Source of the DNA: Saccharopolyspora endophytica
GTDB taxonomy: Bacteria; Actinomycetota; Actinomycetes; Mycobacteriales; Pseudonocardiaceae
Direction of reading: 5' to 3'
DNA length: 64,000 nt
Assembly (NCBI RefSeq): GCF_018070075.1
Contig: NZ_JAGPXE010000005.1
Coordinates: 248,001 to 312,000, forward strand
Shown here: piece by piece, positions 33,670 to 43,230 of the stretch
Layout: each line of letters starts with the position of its first letter
How positions within the stretch are numbered: the first letter of the stretch is position 1
Notes under the pieces: generated by a model
Seen by the model: only the letters and a program-made list of their open reading frames with translations
Database searches by the model: none
What the model was told of the DNA's origin: nothing
Translations under genes and position numbers: made by a program

Positions 33670-34503
33670 GACGCAGTCCTTTCCCGCGCGGTCGAAGCTT
33701 TCATCGCCAACTGCGCGTTCGTGTGGTGGGCAGGCCGGCCCGCCTCGGGGGTGCGCGGCAGGTCATTCGTGGTTGGCGGCGCTGCCTGCGTTTCGGGGTT
33801 TTCGCGGGTGGCCGTGCGGTCTCGACGGCGGTATTCGAAGTACCTGCGATGTCGGGGGTGATCGCGGTGGCATCGAATTGGTTCTTACCGGTCGTCGGCG
33901 TGCAGAACACTACCTCACCGGAATGATCTACTATCTGCTTTGAATTCAGCGCTCTGACCAGTGCATTCGGGTCGATGGAGATCATCTTCACGGGTGCGTG
34001 GAGGCTCGTTGGGCACTTTGGACACTGATCGTGTTCATTGCCGCGAAGGCAGGATGCGCTTTAGTCACCCGATGGAGAGAATCTCTCCGACTGGGTGACA
34101 AAGGGGTCGAATGCAGTGGGAATGTACCCTTGACCATCCCGTGTTACCCTCGCCTAACCAGGCGGTTGATCAGCAAAAATGACCCCGCTCGGCCCTTTCT
34201 CGCGGGGTGGCCCGGCTCTGTTCCGCCCTCTGGGAGGTATGGCTTCTCGCTAGGTGTAATCACGGTTAGTGATCGATGGATTCATCAGTTGGTGTGGTGT
34301 GTCGCTGCTGTGGTCCAGGTGAAGCGGAATGATCGTTAGACTCCCGCCCTGGTTGGCATCGCAAGTCGTGCGGTCACCGACTCCTGGGGAATTCGAGATC
34401 AAGGAAGATCGCGAACAGCTGCGGGAGTTCGGACGAAGTTGGGGGACTTTGCGGCATCGGCGCACAACACGTCGATGTGATGTCCGATTGCTTGGAAGGA
34501 TGC
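33670..34503. other. 834-bp region upstream of cvnA and of the DUF485/symporter operon
   Basis: No convincing gene. A 96-codon minus-strand ORF (33701-33991) starts plausibly (MKMISIDPNALVRALNSKQI) but turns into Arg/Pro-rich junk. The part around 33900-34500 is clearly less GC-rich than the window average, with an interrupted hairpin at 34064-34099, a CGCCT-AACC-AGGCG repeat at 34151-34164 and ATCAC-GGTTA-GTGAT at 34259-34273. It must hold the promoters of both divergent operons. Confidence 0.6.
34064..34099. repeat. Two-step hairpin in the noncoding region
   Basis: GTCACCC (34064-34070) pairs with GGGTGAC (34093-34099). Inside, GGAGAGA (34074-34080) pairs with TCTCTCC (34082-34088). It could be an operator pair or an RNA element. 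Confidence 0.5.
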
Positions 34504-34923
34504 ATGCGCAACGCCACACAACCCCCGCCGCCATCTCGACAAACCGAAGCGACCTTCGGCCAAATCGACAAATCCGCCAGGCGCACCGATCTCCCGGTGC
34601 CCGGCGACGCGGGCCCCGACTTTCCCAGTATCGCTCGCAGTGCGGAATTCCGCGAATTGCGCGGCAAACTGCGCAGGTTCACGTTCCCGATGACCCTCGT
34701 GTTCGTGGTCTGGTACGTCGGCTACGTCGTGCTCGCCGCGTACTTCCCCGATTTCATGGGGATCCGGCTGTTCGGCGCCGTCAACGTCGGGCTCGTCCTC
34801 GGCATCGGCCAGTTCGTCAGCACCCTCGTCATCACGGCCCTCTACCTGCGCTACGCCGCCAAGGAGATCGACCCCCGCGCCGCTGAGCTCTACCGCAACG
34901 CCACCGGAGAGGAGCGGCCCTGA
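34504..34923 (+). CDS. DUF485 membrane protein (YjcH-like)
   Basis: 139 aa from ATG at 34504 with GGAAGGA close upstream. Two transmembrane helices lie at about residues 57-78 (FPMTLVFVVWYVGYVVLAAY) and 91-115 (VNVGLVLGIGQFVSTLVITA), followed by YLRYAAKEIDPRAAELY, the DUF485 hallmark. Always found beside acetate/pyruvate-type sodium symporters, and here its stop overlaps the symporter start (TGATG). Probably an accessory subunit. Confidence 0.9.
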   Translation: MRNATQPPPPSRQTEATFGQIDKSARRTDLPVPGDAGPDFPSIARSAEFRELRGKLRRFTFPMTLVFVVWYVGYVVLAAYFPDFMGIRLFGAVNVGLVLGIGQFVSTLVITALYLRYAAKEIDPRAAELYRNATGEERP

Positions 34924-36485
34924 TGGACACCAACCCGATGCTCAACATCAGCATCTTCGCGGCGTTCGTGCTGCTCACGCTGTTCATCGTCTACCGGGTG
35001 AGCAGCACGGGGTCCACCACCGACTACTTCGCAGCGGGCTCGCAATTCACCGGTGCGCAGAACGGCATCGCCCTGTCGGGCGACTTCCTGTCGGCCGCTT
35101 CGTTCCTCGGCATCGCGGGCGCCATCGCCGTGCACGGATACGACGGCTTCCTCTACTCGATCGGGTTCCTGGTCGGATGGCTGGTGAACCTGCTCCTCGT
35201 CGCAGAACTCCTGCGCAACACAGGCCGATTCACCATGGGCGACGTGCTCAGCTACCGCATGAAGCAGCGCCCGGTGCGCGCAGCCGCGGCGGTGTCGACA
35301 CTGGTCATCTCCTTCATCTACATGATCGCGCAGATCGCAGGCGCCGGAAGCCTGGTGGCGCTGCTGCTCGACGTGCACAGCGCGGCCGGCCAGGCCCTGG
35401 TGATCGCGGCCGTCGGTGCGCTGATGATCGTCTACGTGCTCGTGGGCGGGATGAAGGGAACCACCTGGGTGCAGATCATCAAGGCGGTCGCCCTGATGCT
35501 GTGCGTCGCGCTCATGACGCTGTTCCTGATGGGCAAGTTCGGGTTCAGCATCACCTCGTTGCTGCAGCACGCCGCGGAGAAGAACCCGCTCGGTGAGCGG
35601 ATCTTCTCCCCCGGGGCCCAGTACGGGAAGAGCGAGACCACCAAGCTCGACTTCGTCTCGCTGTCCTTGGCGCTGATCTTCGGCGTCGCCGGTCTGCCGC
35701 ACGTGCTGATGCGCTTCTACACGGTGCCCAACGCCGTGCAGGCGAGGCGTTCCGTGGTGTGGGCGACCGTCACGATGTCGGTGTTCTACCTGTGCACGTT
35801 GGTGATCGGCTACGGCGCGGGGGCGATCAGCGGCACGGATTCGATCCTGGCCGCCCCCGGCGGCGAGAACTCGGCGGCGCCGCTGCTGGCCTACAAGATC
35901 GGCGGAACGGTGCTGTTGGGAGTGGTCGCAGCGGTCGCTTTCGCCACGATCCTCGCCGTGGTCGCGGGTCTGACCCTGACCGCATCGGCGTCCTTCGCCC
36001 ACGACGTGTACGCCAACGTCTTCAAACGCGGGCAGGCCGAGCCGGACAGCGAGATCAGGGTGGCGCGGCTGACGGCCCTGATCGTCGGTGCCACCTCGAT
36101 CATCGGAGGCATCCTGGTCAACGGGCAGAACCTCGCGTTCCTGGTGTCGCTGGCCTTCGCCTTCGCCGCGTCGGCGAACCTGTCGACCTTGCTCTACACG
36201 CTGTACTGGCGGCGGTTCAACACCCGGGGGACCTTGTGGGGGATCTACGGCGGCCTGGGCATCTGCCTGCTCCTGGTGATCTTCTCGCCGGTGGTTTCGG
36301 GAACCCCGACCTCGATCGTGCCCGGAATCGACTTCGCCTGGTTCCCGCTGAACAACCCAGGCCTGGTGTCGATCCCGGCGTCGTTCTTGTTCGGCTACAT
36401 CGGCACCTTGCTCGGTGAGCGCGAAGGGGAGGACCGCACTGACGAGATGGAGGTCCGGTCGCTGACCGGCATCGGAGCTTCTTGA
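34923..36485 (+). CDS. actP: Sodium:solute symporter, ActP/MctC-like monocarboxylate (acetate) permease
   Basis: 520 aa. SSSF family with about 13 helices. Conserved stretches: STTDYFAAGSQFTGAQNGIA near residue 30, GDFLSAASFLGIAGAIAVHG near 50, FIYMIAQIAGAGSLVALLL near 132 and GVAGLPHVLMRFYTVPNA near 255. The length is close to E. coli ActP. Translationally coupled to the DUF485 gene. Likely imports acetate or another short monocarboxylate with sodium or protons; the exact substrate is inference. The GntR/FCD gene downstream may be its regulator. Confidence 0.88.
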   Translation: MDTNPMLNISIFAAFVLLTLFIVYRVSSTGSTTDYFAAGSQFTGAQNGIALSGDFLSAASFLGIAGAIAVHGYDGFLYSIGFLVGWLVNLLLVAELLRNTGRFTMGDVLSYRMKQRPVRAAAAVSTLVISFIYMIAQIAGAGSLVALLLDVHSAAGQALVIAAVGALMIVYVLVGGMKGTTWVQIIKAVALMLCVALMTLFLMGKFGFSITSLLQHAAEKNPLGERIFSPGAQYGKSETTKLDFVSLSLALIFGVAGLPHVLMRFYTVPNAVQARRSVVWATVTMSVFYLCTLVIGYGAGAISGTDSILAAPGGENSAAPLLAYKIGGTVLLGVVAAVAFATILAVVAGLTLTASASFAHDVYANVFKRGQAEPDSEIRVARLTALIVGATSIIGGILVNGQNLAFLVSLAFAFAASANLSTLLYTLYWRRFNTRGTLWGIYGGLGICLLLVIFSPVVSGTPTSIVPGIDFAWFPLNNPGLVSIPASFLFGYIGTLLGEREGEDRTDEMEVRSLTGIGAS

Positions 36486-36498
36486 TCGGTCGTTCTGC

Positions 36499-36544
36499 GC
36501 ATGGGAACCTTCCTGCCACTTCCCCGGCAGGAAGGTTCCCATGC
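36499..36544. repeat. Perfect inverted pair of the dispersed element (copies 15 and 16)
   Basis: GCATGGGAACCTTCCTGCC (36499-36517) and its exact reverse complement (36526-36544) flank an 8-base loop. It is the longest and cleanest copy in the window and gives the family consensus. It lies 14 bp after the symporter stop and may act as its terminator. Confidence 0.85.
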
Positions 36545-36663
36545 TCTGGGCTTCGAACCGGCCCGGATCGAGCCCTCTCACGGTCCTGCAAGACACCCAT
36601 TTTGAGCAGTATGCGACGTATGGTGGGTCGGCCAGATGACCGAGTCGCAGAGGGAGGAGTGGC

Positions 36664-37398
36664 ATGAGTTCCGCGACCCAGAGCTCGTGGGAGCCGGTGC
36701 GCAAGGTGCGGACCTACGAACAGGTCATGGCGCAGATCGAGCAGCGCATCGTCGACGGGCGTCTCGCCCCCGGCGACCGCCTTCCCAGCGAGCGAGAGTT
36801 CGCGCAGCTCCTCGGGGTCAGCCGGCCGTCGCTGCGGGAAGCGCTGCGCGTGCTCGAAGCGCTCGGGATCGTCGACGTGCGACCTGGCCGCGGTCCTGAC
36901 GGCGGGTGCGTGTTCCTCGGCCACCCCGGCACCGGTTTCTCAACGCTGCTGAAGATGCAGCTGACGCTCGGTCACTTCAACGGCGCGGATGTGCTGCGGA
37001 CCCGGCTGGTGCTGGAGGAATGGGCGCTGCTGGAAGCGGCTCGTCACGCCACTCCCGCCGATCACCGGGCGTTGCGCGCGATTCTCGACGAGATGGACTC
37101 CCCGCACCTCACCGCTGGCGACTTCAACGCCCTCGACACCGAGTTCCACGTCCGGATCGCCGAGTCCGCCGGCAATGCGCTGGCCGCGCACATGATGGGG
37201 TCGCTGCGCACGGCGATCCAACGTCAGATGGTCGAGGTGTACGACCGCAGGGACGATTGGCGGGACACCTCGCGGCTCGTGCGGCGTGAACACCGCGCGA
37301 TCCTTCAAGCGATCGAGTCCCGCGACGGCGCACGCGCCGTTGAGCTGCTGCGCGGCCACATCAACGACTTCTACGAGCTCGACGAGCGCACCGGGTGA
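36664..37398 (+). CDS. GntR-family regulator, FadR/FCD subfamily
   Basis: 244 aa from ATG at 36664 with GGGAGGAG five bases before. The winged helix-turn-helix lies at residues 14-85 (PGDRLPSEREFAQLLGVSRP, SLREALRVLEALGIVDVRPG). The C-terminal FCD domain spans about 110-235, with metal/ligand residues such as DTEFHVRIAESAGN and RREHRAILQAIESRD. FCD regulators bind organic acids (lactate, glycolate, pyruvate, acyl-CoA). The upstream symporter or the glc operon are candidate targets (inference only). Confidence 0.9.
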   Translation: MSSATQSSWEPVRKVRTYEQVMAQIEQRIVDGRLAPGDRLPSEREFAQLLGVSRPSLREALRVLEALGIVDVRPGRGPDGGCVFLGHPGTGFSTLLKMQLTLGHFNGADVLRTRLVLEEWALLEAARHATPADHRALRAILDEMDSPHLTAGDFNALDTEFHVRIAESAGNALAAHMMGSLRTAIQRQMVEVYDRRDDWRDTSRLVRREHRAILQAIESRDGARAVELLRGHINDFYELDERTG

Positions 37399-37415
37399 TC
37401 TCCCGCTCGCGCTGA

Positions 37416-38033
37416 TCAGTCCGGCTTGCGGACGCGGAGGCCGTCGAATGCGACGGCTGCGACGGTGTCGGCCAGCGTCTCCGCGTCGGCGCCCTGACGC
37501 GGCCGATACCACTCGACGAGCGAGTTGACCATGCCGAACAGCAGGCGTGCCGCGGTCGCCGGGTCGACGTCTGGGCGCAGGTCACCGTCGGCGGCGGCCT
37601 TGCTGACCAGGTCGGCGACGATCTGGTCGAACTCCCGGCGGCGGGCCAGCGCGGCCTTCTCGACCTTGGTGTTGCCGCGAATCCGCAGCAGCAGGGTCAC
37701 GAAGGGCAGTTGGTCGACGAGCACGCCGACGCTGGCCCGCACCAGGTATTCGAGCTTGTCGATGGCGCGACCGTCGATGGTCTCCAGCTTGTCCGCCTCG
37801 GCGAACAACCCGTCCAGTCCGCGGTTGACCGCGAGCCGCAGCAGTTCGTCCTTGCTGCGCACGTGGTGGTAGATCGCGGACTTGGTGATCTGCAGCTTGC
37901 GCGACAGATCTTCCATGCTGGTGCCGTCGTAGCCGCGTTCGTTGAACAGCTTGACCGCAACCGTGAGCAAGGACTCCAGGTCGTAGCCGGGGCGACCGCG
38001 TCTGGTCGCACGGGTGCTGGGCGGTTCGGTCAT
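37416..38033 (-). CDS. paaR: TetR-family regulator of phenylacetate catabolism
   Basis: 205 aa. Helix-turn-helix at about residues 20-65 (LLTVAVKLFNERGYDGTSME, DLSRKLQITKSAIYHHVRSK). Third gene of the leftward paaI-paaK-paaR operon. Two palindromes of the type CCG-N6-CGG, matching the actinobacterial PaaR consensus as I remember it, lie between the two divergent paa operons. The expected effector is phenylacetyl-CoA. The PaaR assignment rests on context and operators. Confidence 0.85.
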   Translation of the reverse strand: MTEPPSTRATRRGRPGYDLESLLTVAVKLFNERGYDGTSMEDLSRKLQITKSAIYHHVRSKDELLRLAVNRGLDGLFAEADKLETIDGRAIDKLEYLVRASVGVLVDQLPFVTLLLRIRGNTKVEKAALARRREFDQIVADLVSKAAADGDLRPDVDPATAARLLFGMVNSLVEWYRPRQGADAETLADTVAAVAFDGLRVRKPD

Positions 38034-38055
38034 GAGCGCATTATCGCAAGTCGTT

Positions 38056-39402
38056 TCAGTCGCGAGGGCGTTGGTCGATGACCCGGCGGAGCTTGCCCAC
38101 CGAGCGTTCGAGGGAGCCTGGCTCGACGATCTCCACTCCGACGCTCACGCCGACACCGTCCTTGACCTTCTCCGCGATCTCCACCGGTGCTTTCTCGCGC
38201 CGTGCCGAGGTGGTCTCGGGAAGGGCCTCGACCAGCACGGTGAGCCGGTCCATCCGGTCCTGGCGGGTGAGCTTGAGCTGGAAGTGCGGAGACAGGTCGG
38301 CGGTGCCGAGCACGATCTCCTCGATCTGGGTCGGGAAGACGTTGACCCCGCGCAGGATGATCATGTCGTCGCTGCGCCCGGTCACCTTGTCCATGCGTCG
38401 GAAGGCCGGTCGTGCCGTGCCCGGCCGCAGCGCGGTCAGGTCGCGCGTCCGGTATCGGATGATCGGCAGCGCTTCCTTGGTCAGCGAGGTGAACAGGAGC
38501 TCCCCGGTCGTCCCGTCGGGCAGCGGCACGCCGTCGATCGGGTCGATGACCTCGGGGTAGAAGTGGTCCTCCCAAATGTGCAGGCCGTCCTTGGTCTCGA
38601 CCGCCTCCTGTGCGACGCCGGGCCCCATCACCTCCGAGAGGCCGTAGATGTCGACCGCGTCGATGTTGGCGCGCTCCTCGATCTCGCGGCGCATCTGCTC
38701 GGTCCACGGTTCGGCGCCGAAGATGCCGACCTTGAGGGAGGTGCTGCGCGGATCGATCCCCTGACGCTCGAACTCGTCGAGGAGCGTCAGCATGTAGGAG
38801 GGCGTCACCATGATGATCTCGGGACGGAAGTCGTTGATGATCTGCGCTTGCCGTGCGGTCATGCCGCCGGAAGCCGGAACGACCGTCATCCCGAGCTTCT
38901 CGGCGCCGTAGTGGGCGCCGAGGCCTCCGGTGAACAGTCCGTACCCGTAGGAGATGTGCACCGTCTTCCCCGGGCGTCCGCCGGCGGCGAAGATCGACCT
39001 CGCGACCACCGTGGCCCACACGTCGAGGTCGGATTCGGTGTAGCCCACGACCGTCGGCTTGCCGGTCGTGCCGCTGGAAGCGTGCACGCGGCGGACCTGG
39101 TCCTGCGCAACGGCGAACATGCCGAAGGGGTAGTTGTCGCGCAGGTCCTGCTTGGTGGTGAAGGGGAACTTCTCGAGGTCGCCCAGTTCTCGGCAGTCGT
39201 CCGGGTGCACGCCCGCGTCGTCGAACTTCCTGCGGTAGAAGGGAACGTTCGCGTAGGCGTGGTGCAGCGTCCACTGCAGGCGCTCGAGCTGCAGGGCGCG
39301 AAGTTCGTCGGTGCTCAGCCGTTCGGCCGACGAGAGGTCGTCGATCGGCGGTGCGGCGCCAAGTCGGCGGGCGCTCGGCACTTCGTTGTGCGTGGTCGTC
39401 AT
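38056..39402 (-). CDS. paaK: Phenylacetate-CoA ligase
   Basis: 448 aa from ATG at 39402 behind GAGGAG. ATP-dependent activation of phenylacetate to phenylacetyl-CoA, the first step of the pathway. AMP-binding motifs: P-loop HASSGTTGKPTVVGYTESDL near residue 108, VGIFGAEPWTEQMRREIE near 226, DIYGLSEVMGPGVAQE near 249, IIRYRTRDLTALRPG near 315 and GRSDDMIILRGVNVFPTQIE near 341. The GTTG loop is intact, unlike the synthetase-like gene at position 1-646. It is 22 bp upstream of paaR. Confidence 0.95.
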   Translation of the reverse strand: MTTTHNEVPSARRLGAAPPIDDLSSAERLSTDELRALQLERLQWTLHHAYANVPFYRRKFDDAGVHPDDCRELGDLEKFPFTTKQDLRDNYPFGMFAVAQDQVRRVHASSGTTGKPTVVGYTESDLDVWATVVARSIFAAGGRPGKTVHISYGYGLFTGGLGAHYGAEKLGMTVVPASGGMTARQAQIINDFRPEIIMVTPSYMLTLLDEFERQGIDPRSTSLKVGIFGAEPWTEQMRREIEERANIDAVDIYGLSEVMGPGVAQEAVETKDGLHIWEDHFYPEVIDPIDGVPLPDGTTGELLFTSLTKEALPIIRYRTRDLTALRPGTARPAFRRMDKVTGRSDDMIILRGVNVFPTQIEEIVLGTADLSPHFQLKLTRQDRMDRLTVLVEALPETTSARREKAPVEIAEKVKDGVGVSVGVEIVEPGSLERSVGKLRRVIDQRPRD

Positions 39403-39415
39403 GGGGAAGGACTCC

Positions 39416-39847
39416 TCAACGCTTGATCTGGCCGACGGTCCGGCTGCGACCGCGGAACTCCGCGACGACCTCTGGCCCGGAAGGGGTGTCCCGGTGCACC
39501 GTGACGTCGTAGATGCCGTTTCGGCCGTATCGAGTTCGTTCTTGCGCGGTGGCCACCAGCTCGTCGCCGAGGAACGCGCTCGTGACGAACGAGATCTCCG
39601 CGCCGGCGGCGACGGTGACGGGCCCGTGGCTGTTGCACGCGGCTGCGAATGTCGTGTCGGCGAGCAGGAAGACGTAACCGCCGTGCGTGATGTCGTGCCC
39701 GTTGACCATCTGTTCGGTCACCCGCATCCGGGCTACCGCGCTGCCGTCGTGCGCTGAGGTCACGACGATGCCCAGCGACGTCGAGGCGACGTCGGATTCG
39801 AGCATGGTCCTCGTGGAGTCGCTGAGTCGGTTCGCCGAGCGTGACAC
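39416..39847 (-). CDS. paaI: Hydroxyphenylacetyl-CoA thioesterase PaaI
   Basis: 143 aa from GTG at 39847. Hotdog-fold thioesterase: MVNGHDITHGGYVFLLADTT near residue 47, with the conserved His-Gly-Gly and Asp, and GRNGIYDVTVHRDT near 108. It relieves CoA trapping by hydrolysing off-pathway ring-hydroxylated phenylacetyl-CoA derivatives. It is first in the leftward operon, with a PaaR-like operator about 20 bp upstream of its start. It ends 13 bp before paaK. Confidence 0.92.
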   Translation of the reverse strand: MSRSANRLSDSTRTMLESDVASTSLGIVVTSAHDGSAVARMRVTEQMVNGHDITHGGYVFLLADTTFAAACNSHGPVTVAAGAEISFVTSAFLGDELVATAQERTRYGRNGIYDVTVHRDTPSGPEVVAEFRGRSRTVGQIKR

Positions 39848-39866
39848 CGAGTTGCACCGCCTTCTT

Positions 39867-39888
39867 ACTGACCGAATGGACGGTAAAT
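39867..39888. promoter_or_regulatory. PaaR-like operator 1 (paaIKR side)
   Basis: ACTGACCG-AATGGA-CGGTAAAT is a 22-bp palindrome with CCG-N6-CGG at its centre, placed over the likely promoter of paaI. Confidence 0.6.
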
Positions 39889-40197
39889 AAATCTGCTCAA
39901 GTAAAAGTCAGTGCGCAAACGGATGTCAAGACCGGCGGTATCGGACGAACTCCATCCGGAAGCGGCCGTCCCGGTCGTCGCATCCACCTGCGACATGAGC
40001 TCAGCGTAGGCGCGTGCGCCCAGTCGTGGGTCTCGCGACGAACCCGGAAGGGCTGCTGGGCGAGACCTGCGCAAGGGAACCTTCATCGCACTCCTCTGCT
40101 GCCGATGAGAGGAAGGCGGCCTTGCTCGCGTCCTCCATCCGGACGGGGTGGATCGGGCCCTTGCCACTTTCGCTCCCCGGCGTTGCGCGCTAGCATT
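39889..40197. other. Intergenic region between the divergent paa operons
   Basis: About 310 bp without a supported gene. It holds one dispersed element (40069-40090), a short related GATGAGAGGAAGG stretch after it, and TAGCAT (40191-40196), a possible -10 for paaZ. Confidence 0.5.
40069..40090 (+). repeat. Dispersed GGGAACCTTCC element, copy 17
   Basis: GCGCAAGGGAACCTTCATCGCA, intergenic, with TCATCGC in place of CTGTCAC; the same variant occurs at 9725. Confidence 0.6.
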
Positions 40198-40223
40198 AAT
40201 TCCCGACCGTTCGGTTAGTAATT
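40198..40223. promoter_or_regulatory. PaaR-like operator 2 (paaZ side)
   Basis: AATT-CCCGACCGTTCGGTTAGT-AATT carries CCG-N6-CGGT and closing AATT arms. It ends 17 bp before the paaZ start and lies between a possible -10 and the GGAGGG ribosome site, which suits repression. Confidence 0.6.
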
Positions 40224-40240
40224 CTGGAGGGCGAGGCACG

Positions 40241-42286
40241 ATGGCTCAAGGCGCGAGCAAGGTTCTGCGCAGCTACACCAGTGGCGGCTGGAGGGTGGGC
40301 GAAGCCGAAGGCGCACCACTGCACGACGCCGTCACGGGTGCCGAGGTCGCGCGGATCAGCTCCGCCGGCATCGACATGGCCGCAGCGCTCGAACACGGAC
40401 GCGCGGTCGGTGGGCCGGCGCTGAGGGAACTGACCTTCCACCAACGCGCAGCCCTGCTCAAAGCGTTGGCCTCGCACCTCCGCGAGCACCGCGAAGAGCT
40501 CTACGAGCTGTCGGCCAAGACCGGCGCGACCCTCGGAGACTCCAAGTTCGACATCGACGGCGGGATCGGGGTCCTCTTCTCCTACTCCAGCAAGGGGCGG
40601 CGGGAACTGCCCAACGACACCGTCTACGTCGATGGGAACGTCGAACCGCTCAGCAAGGGCGGCACCTTCCTCGGCCAGCACATCGCCACCCCGCTGCGTG
40701 GCGTGGCAGTGCAGATCAACGCCTTCAACTTCCCCGCGTGGGGGCCGCTGGAGAAGTTCGCCCCGGCCTTCCTCGCAGGCGTGCCCAGCCTGATCAAGCC
40801 GGCCAGTCAGACCGCCTACCTCACCGAGAAGCTCGTCGAGCTGATCGTGGAGTCCGAGCTCATTCCCGAAGGGTCGCTGCAGCTGATCAGCGGAAGCGCA
40901 GGGGACCTTCTCGACCACGTGACCGGGCAGGACCTGGTGTCGTTCACCGGCTCGGCGTCCACCGCGCAGAAGCTGCGCGCCCATCGGGCCATCGTGCGCA
41001 ACTCGGTGCGCTTCAACGCCGAGGCCGACTCGCTCAACTGCTCGATCCTCGGCCCGGACGCCAAACCGGGGACCGCGGAATTCGACCTCTACGTCAAGCA
41101 GCTGGTCACCGAGATGACCGTCAAGGCAGGCCAGAAGTGCACCGCGATCCGGAGGGCGTTCGTCCCGGCGGAGCTGCTCGACGACGTCGCTGAGGCGGCC
41201 GGTGAGCGCCTGGCGAAGATCAAGGTCGGAAATCCGGCCAACGCTGACGTCCGCATGGGTGCCCTGGCGAGCCTCGAACAGCGCGAGGAGGTCCGCCGGT
41301 CGCTGAAGGCGTTGCAGGGCGCGGGCAGCATCGTCTTCGGCGACCCGGAGCAGGTCGAGGTGGTCGACGCCGACGCCGAAAAGGGAGCCTTCATCTCACC
41401 GGTGCTGCTCAAGGCGGACCCCGATCGAGCGGAACCCCACGAGGTCGAGGCGTTCGGGCCCGTGTCGACGCTCATGCCCTACACCTCCGTGGATCAGGTC
41501 GTCGATTACGCCGCGCGCGGGCAGGGGAGCTTGGCCGGCTCCGTGGTCAGCGGGGATGCGCAGTTCGCCCGCGACGTCGTGCTCGGTGTCGCGCCGTGGC
41601 ACGGACGGCTGCTGGTGCTCGACGCGGATGACGCGAAGGAGTCCACCGGGCACGGTTCGCCGATGCCGGCGCTCGTGCACGGCGGTCCCGGCCGCGCCGG
41701 TGGTGGTGAGGAGATGGGTGGCATTCGCGGCGTCCTCCACCACATGCAGCGCACGGCGGTGCAGGCCAGCCCAGCTGTGCTGTCCCAGGTCACCGGACGA
41801 TGGGTGGAAGGGGCCCCTCGTGCCACCGACGGCGTCCACCCGTTCCGGAAGTCGCTGGCCGAGCTGAAGATCGGCGACTCGGTGGTGGCCGGTCCGCGCC
41901 AGGTCACCGATGCGGACGTCGCGCACTTCGCGGAGTTCACCGGCGACACCTTCTACGCGCACACCGACGAAGACGCAGCTCGGGAGAACCCGCTGTTCGG
42001 TGGCATCGTCGCGCACGGGTACCTGGTCGTCTCCTTCGCTGCGGGACTGTTCGTGTCGCCTGAGCCCGGACCGGTGCTGGCGAACTACGGACTGGAGAAC
42101 CTGCGGTTCCTCACGCCCGTCAAGCCCGGCGACGCGCTGACCGTGACCTTGACCTGCAAGCAGATCACGCCCCGCGAGAACGCCGACTACGGCGAAGTCC
42201 GCTGGGACGCCGACGTGACCAACGACGACCAGGAATCCGTCGCCAAGTACGACGTGCTCACCCTGGTGTCCAAGGAGAAGCGATGA
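40241..42286 (+). CDS. paaZ: PaaZ, bifunctional oxepin-CoA hydrolase / 3-oxo-5,6-dehydrosuberyl-CoA semialdehyde dehydrogenase
   Basis: 681 aa from ATG at 40241 with GGAGGG 9 bases before. The N-terminal aldehyde dehydrogenase domain, about residues 1-515, has [20 protein letters not shown] near 160, the base Glu in [11 protein letters not shown] near 260 and the catalytic Cys in [12 protein letters not shown] near 299. The C-terminal MaoC-like (R)-hydratase domain, about 535-681, has [20 protein letters not shown] and [19 protein letters not shown]. It opens the oxepin ring and oxidises the aldehyde. First gene of the rightward paaZABCDE operon and fused full-length as in E. coli. Confidence 0.95.
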   Translation: MAQGASKVLRSYTSGGWRVGEAEGAPLHDAVTGAEVARISSAGIDMAAALEHGRAVGGPALRELTFHQRAALLKALASHLREHREELYELSAKTGATLGDSKFDIDGGIGVLFSYSSKGRRELPNDTVYVDGNVEPLSKGGTFLGQHIATPLRGVAVQINAFNFPAWGPLEKFAPAFLAGVPSLIKPASQTAYLTEKLVELIVESELIPEGSLQLISGSAGDLLDHVTGQDLVSFTGSASTAQKLRAHRAIVRNSVRFNAEADSLNCSILGPDAKPGTAEFDLYVKQLVTEMTVKAGQKCTAIRRAFVPAELLDDVAEAAGERLAKIKVGNPANADVRMGALASLEQREEVRRSLKALQGAGSIVFGDPEQVEVVDADAEKGAFISPVLLKADPDRAEPHEVEAFGPVSTLMPYTSVDQVVDYAARGQGSLAGSVVSGDAQFARDVVLGVAPWHGRLLVLDADDAKESTGHGSPMPALVHGGPGRAGGGEEMGGIRGVLHHMQRTAVQASPAVLSQVTGRWVEGAPRATDGVHPFRKSLAELKIGDSVVAGPRQVTDADVAHFAEFTGDTFYAHTDEDAARENPLFGGIVAHGYLVVSFAAGLFVSPEPGPVLANYGLENLRFLTPVKPGDALTVTLTCKQITPRENADYGEVRWDADVTNDDQESVAKYDVLTLVSKEKR

Positions 42287-43230
42287 CAGCAACGTTGTCC
42301 GACCAGGAACTCGAGGAGCACTTCGAGCACACCCTCGACAAGGACCAGCGGCTCGAACCGCGGGACTGGCTGCCCGACGGCTACCGCAAGACGATGGTCC
42401 GCCAGATCGCCCAGCACGCGCACTCCGAGATCATCGGCATGCAGCCCGAGGGCAACTGGATCACGCGGGCACCTTCGCTGCGCCGCAAGGCAATCCTGCT
42501 GGCGAAGGTCCAGGACGAGGCGGGGCACGGGCTGTACCTGTACTCCGCGGCCGAGACGCTCGGTGGTGACCGGCAGGACATGACCGAGAAGCTCATCACC
42601 GGTCGGCAGAAGTACTCGTCGATCTTCAACTACCCGACGTTGTCGTTCGCCGATGTCGGCGTGATCGGCTGGCTCGTCGACGGCGCGGCGATCTGCAACC
42701 AGGTGCCGCTGTGCCGGTCCAGCTACGGCCCCTACTCCAGGGCGATGATCCGGATCTGCAAGGAGGAGTCCTTTCACCAGAGGCAGGGCTACGAACTGCT
42801 GATGACGATGATGAAGGGAACTCAGGCGCAGCGGGACATGGTCCAGGACGCGGTGAACCGCTTCTGGTGGCCGTCGCTGATGATGTTCGGCCCGCCGGAC
42901 GCCGAATCGTCGCACACCGAGCAGTCGATGCTCTGGAAGATCAAGCGGCACACCAATGATGAGCTGCGGCAACGCTTCGTCGACATGACCGTTCCGCAGG
43001 CAGAGGTGCTCGGCGTGACCTTGCCGGACCCCGACCTGGAGTGGAACGCCGAACGCGAGCACTACGACTTCGGCGAGGTCGACTGGAACGAGCTCAAGCA
43101 GGTCATCAAGGGCAACGGGCCGTGCAACACCGAACGGGTCGCCCGGCGCCGCAAGGCCCACGAGGACGGCGAATGGGTGCGCGAGGCGGCAGCCGCGCAC
43201 GCGCGCAAGATGACGGAGGCGAAGCCATGA
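42283..43230 (+). CDS. paaA: 1,2-phenylacetyl-CoA epoxidase, catalytic subunit PaaA
   Basis: 315 aa, starting inside the paaZ stop (ATGA). Diiron monooxygenase subunit that epoxidises the aromatic ring of phenylacetyl-CoA. Diiron ligands are visible in [14 protein letters not shown] near residue 46, [20 protein letters not shown] near 72 and [18 protein letters not shown] near 160. The length is normal. It overlaps paaB by 4 bp. Confidence 0.95.
   Translation: MTATLSDQELEEHFEHTLDKDQRLEPRDWLPDGYRKTMVRQIAQHAHSEIIGMQPEGNWITRAPSLRRKAILLAKVQDEAGHGLYLYSAAETLGGDRQDMTEKLITGRQKYSSIFNYPTLSFADVGVIGWLVDGAAICNQVPLCRSSYGPYSRAMIRICKEESFHQRQGYELLMTMMKGTQAQRDMVQDAVNRFWWPSLMMFGPPDAESSHTEQSMLWKIKRHTNDELRQRFVDMTVPQAEVLGVTLPDPDLEWNAEREHYDFGEVDWNELKQVIKGNGPCNTERVARRRKAHEDGEWVREAAAAHARKMTEAKP

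Noticed and set aside
33701..33991. 96-codon minus-strand ORF upstream of cvnA
   Set aside because: The first 50 residues look possible, but the rest is Arg/Pro-rich, there is no ribosome site, and it sits where the cvnA promoter must be.
34890..36704. 604-codon minus-strand frame
   Set aside because: Shadow of the acetate-type symporter, rich in Gln/Arg/His with no motif.
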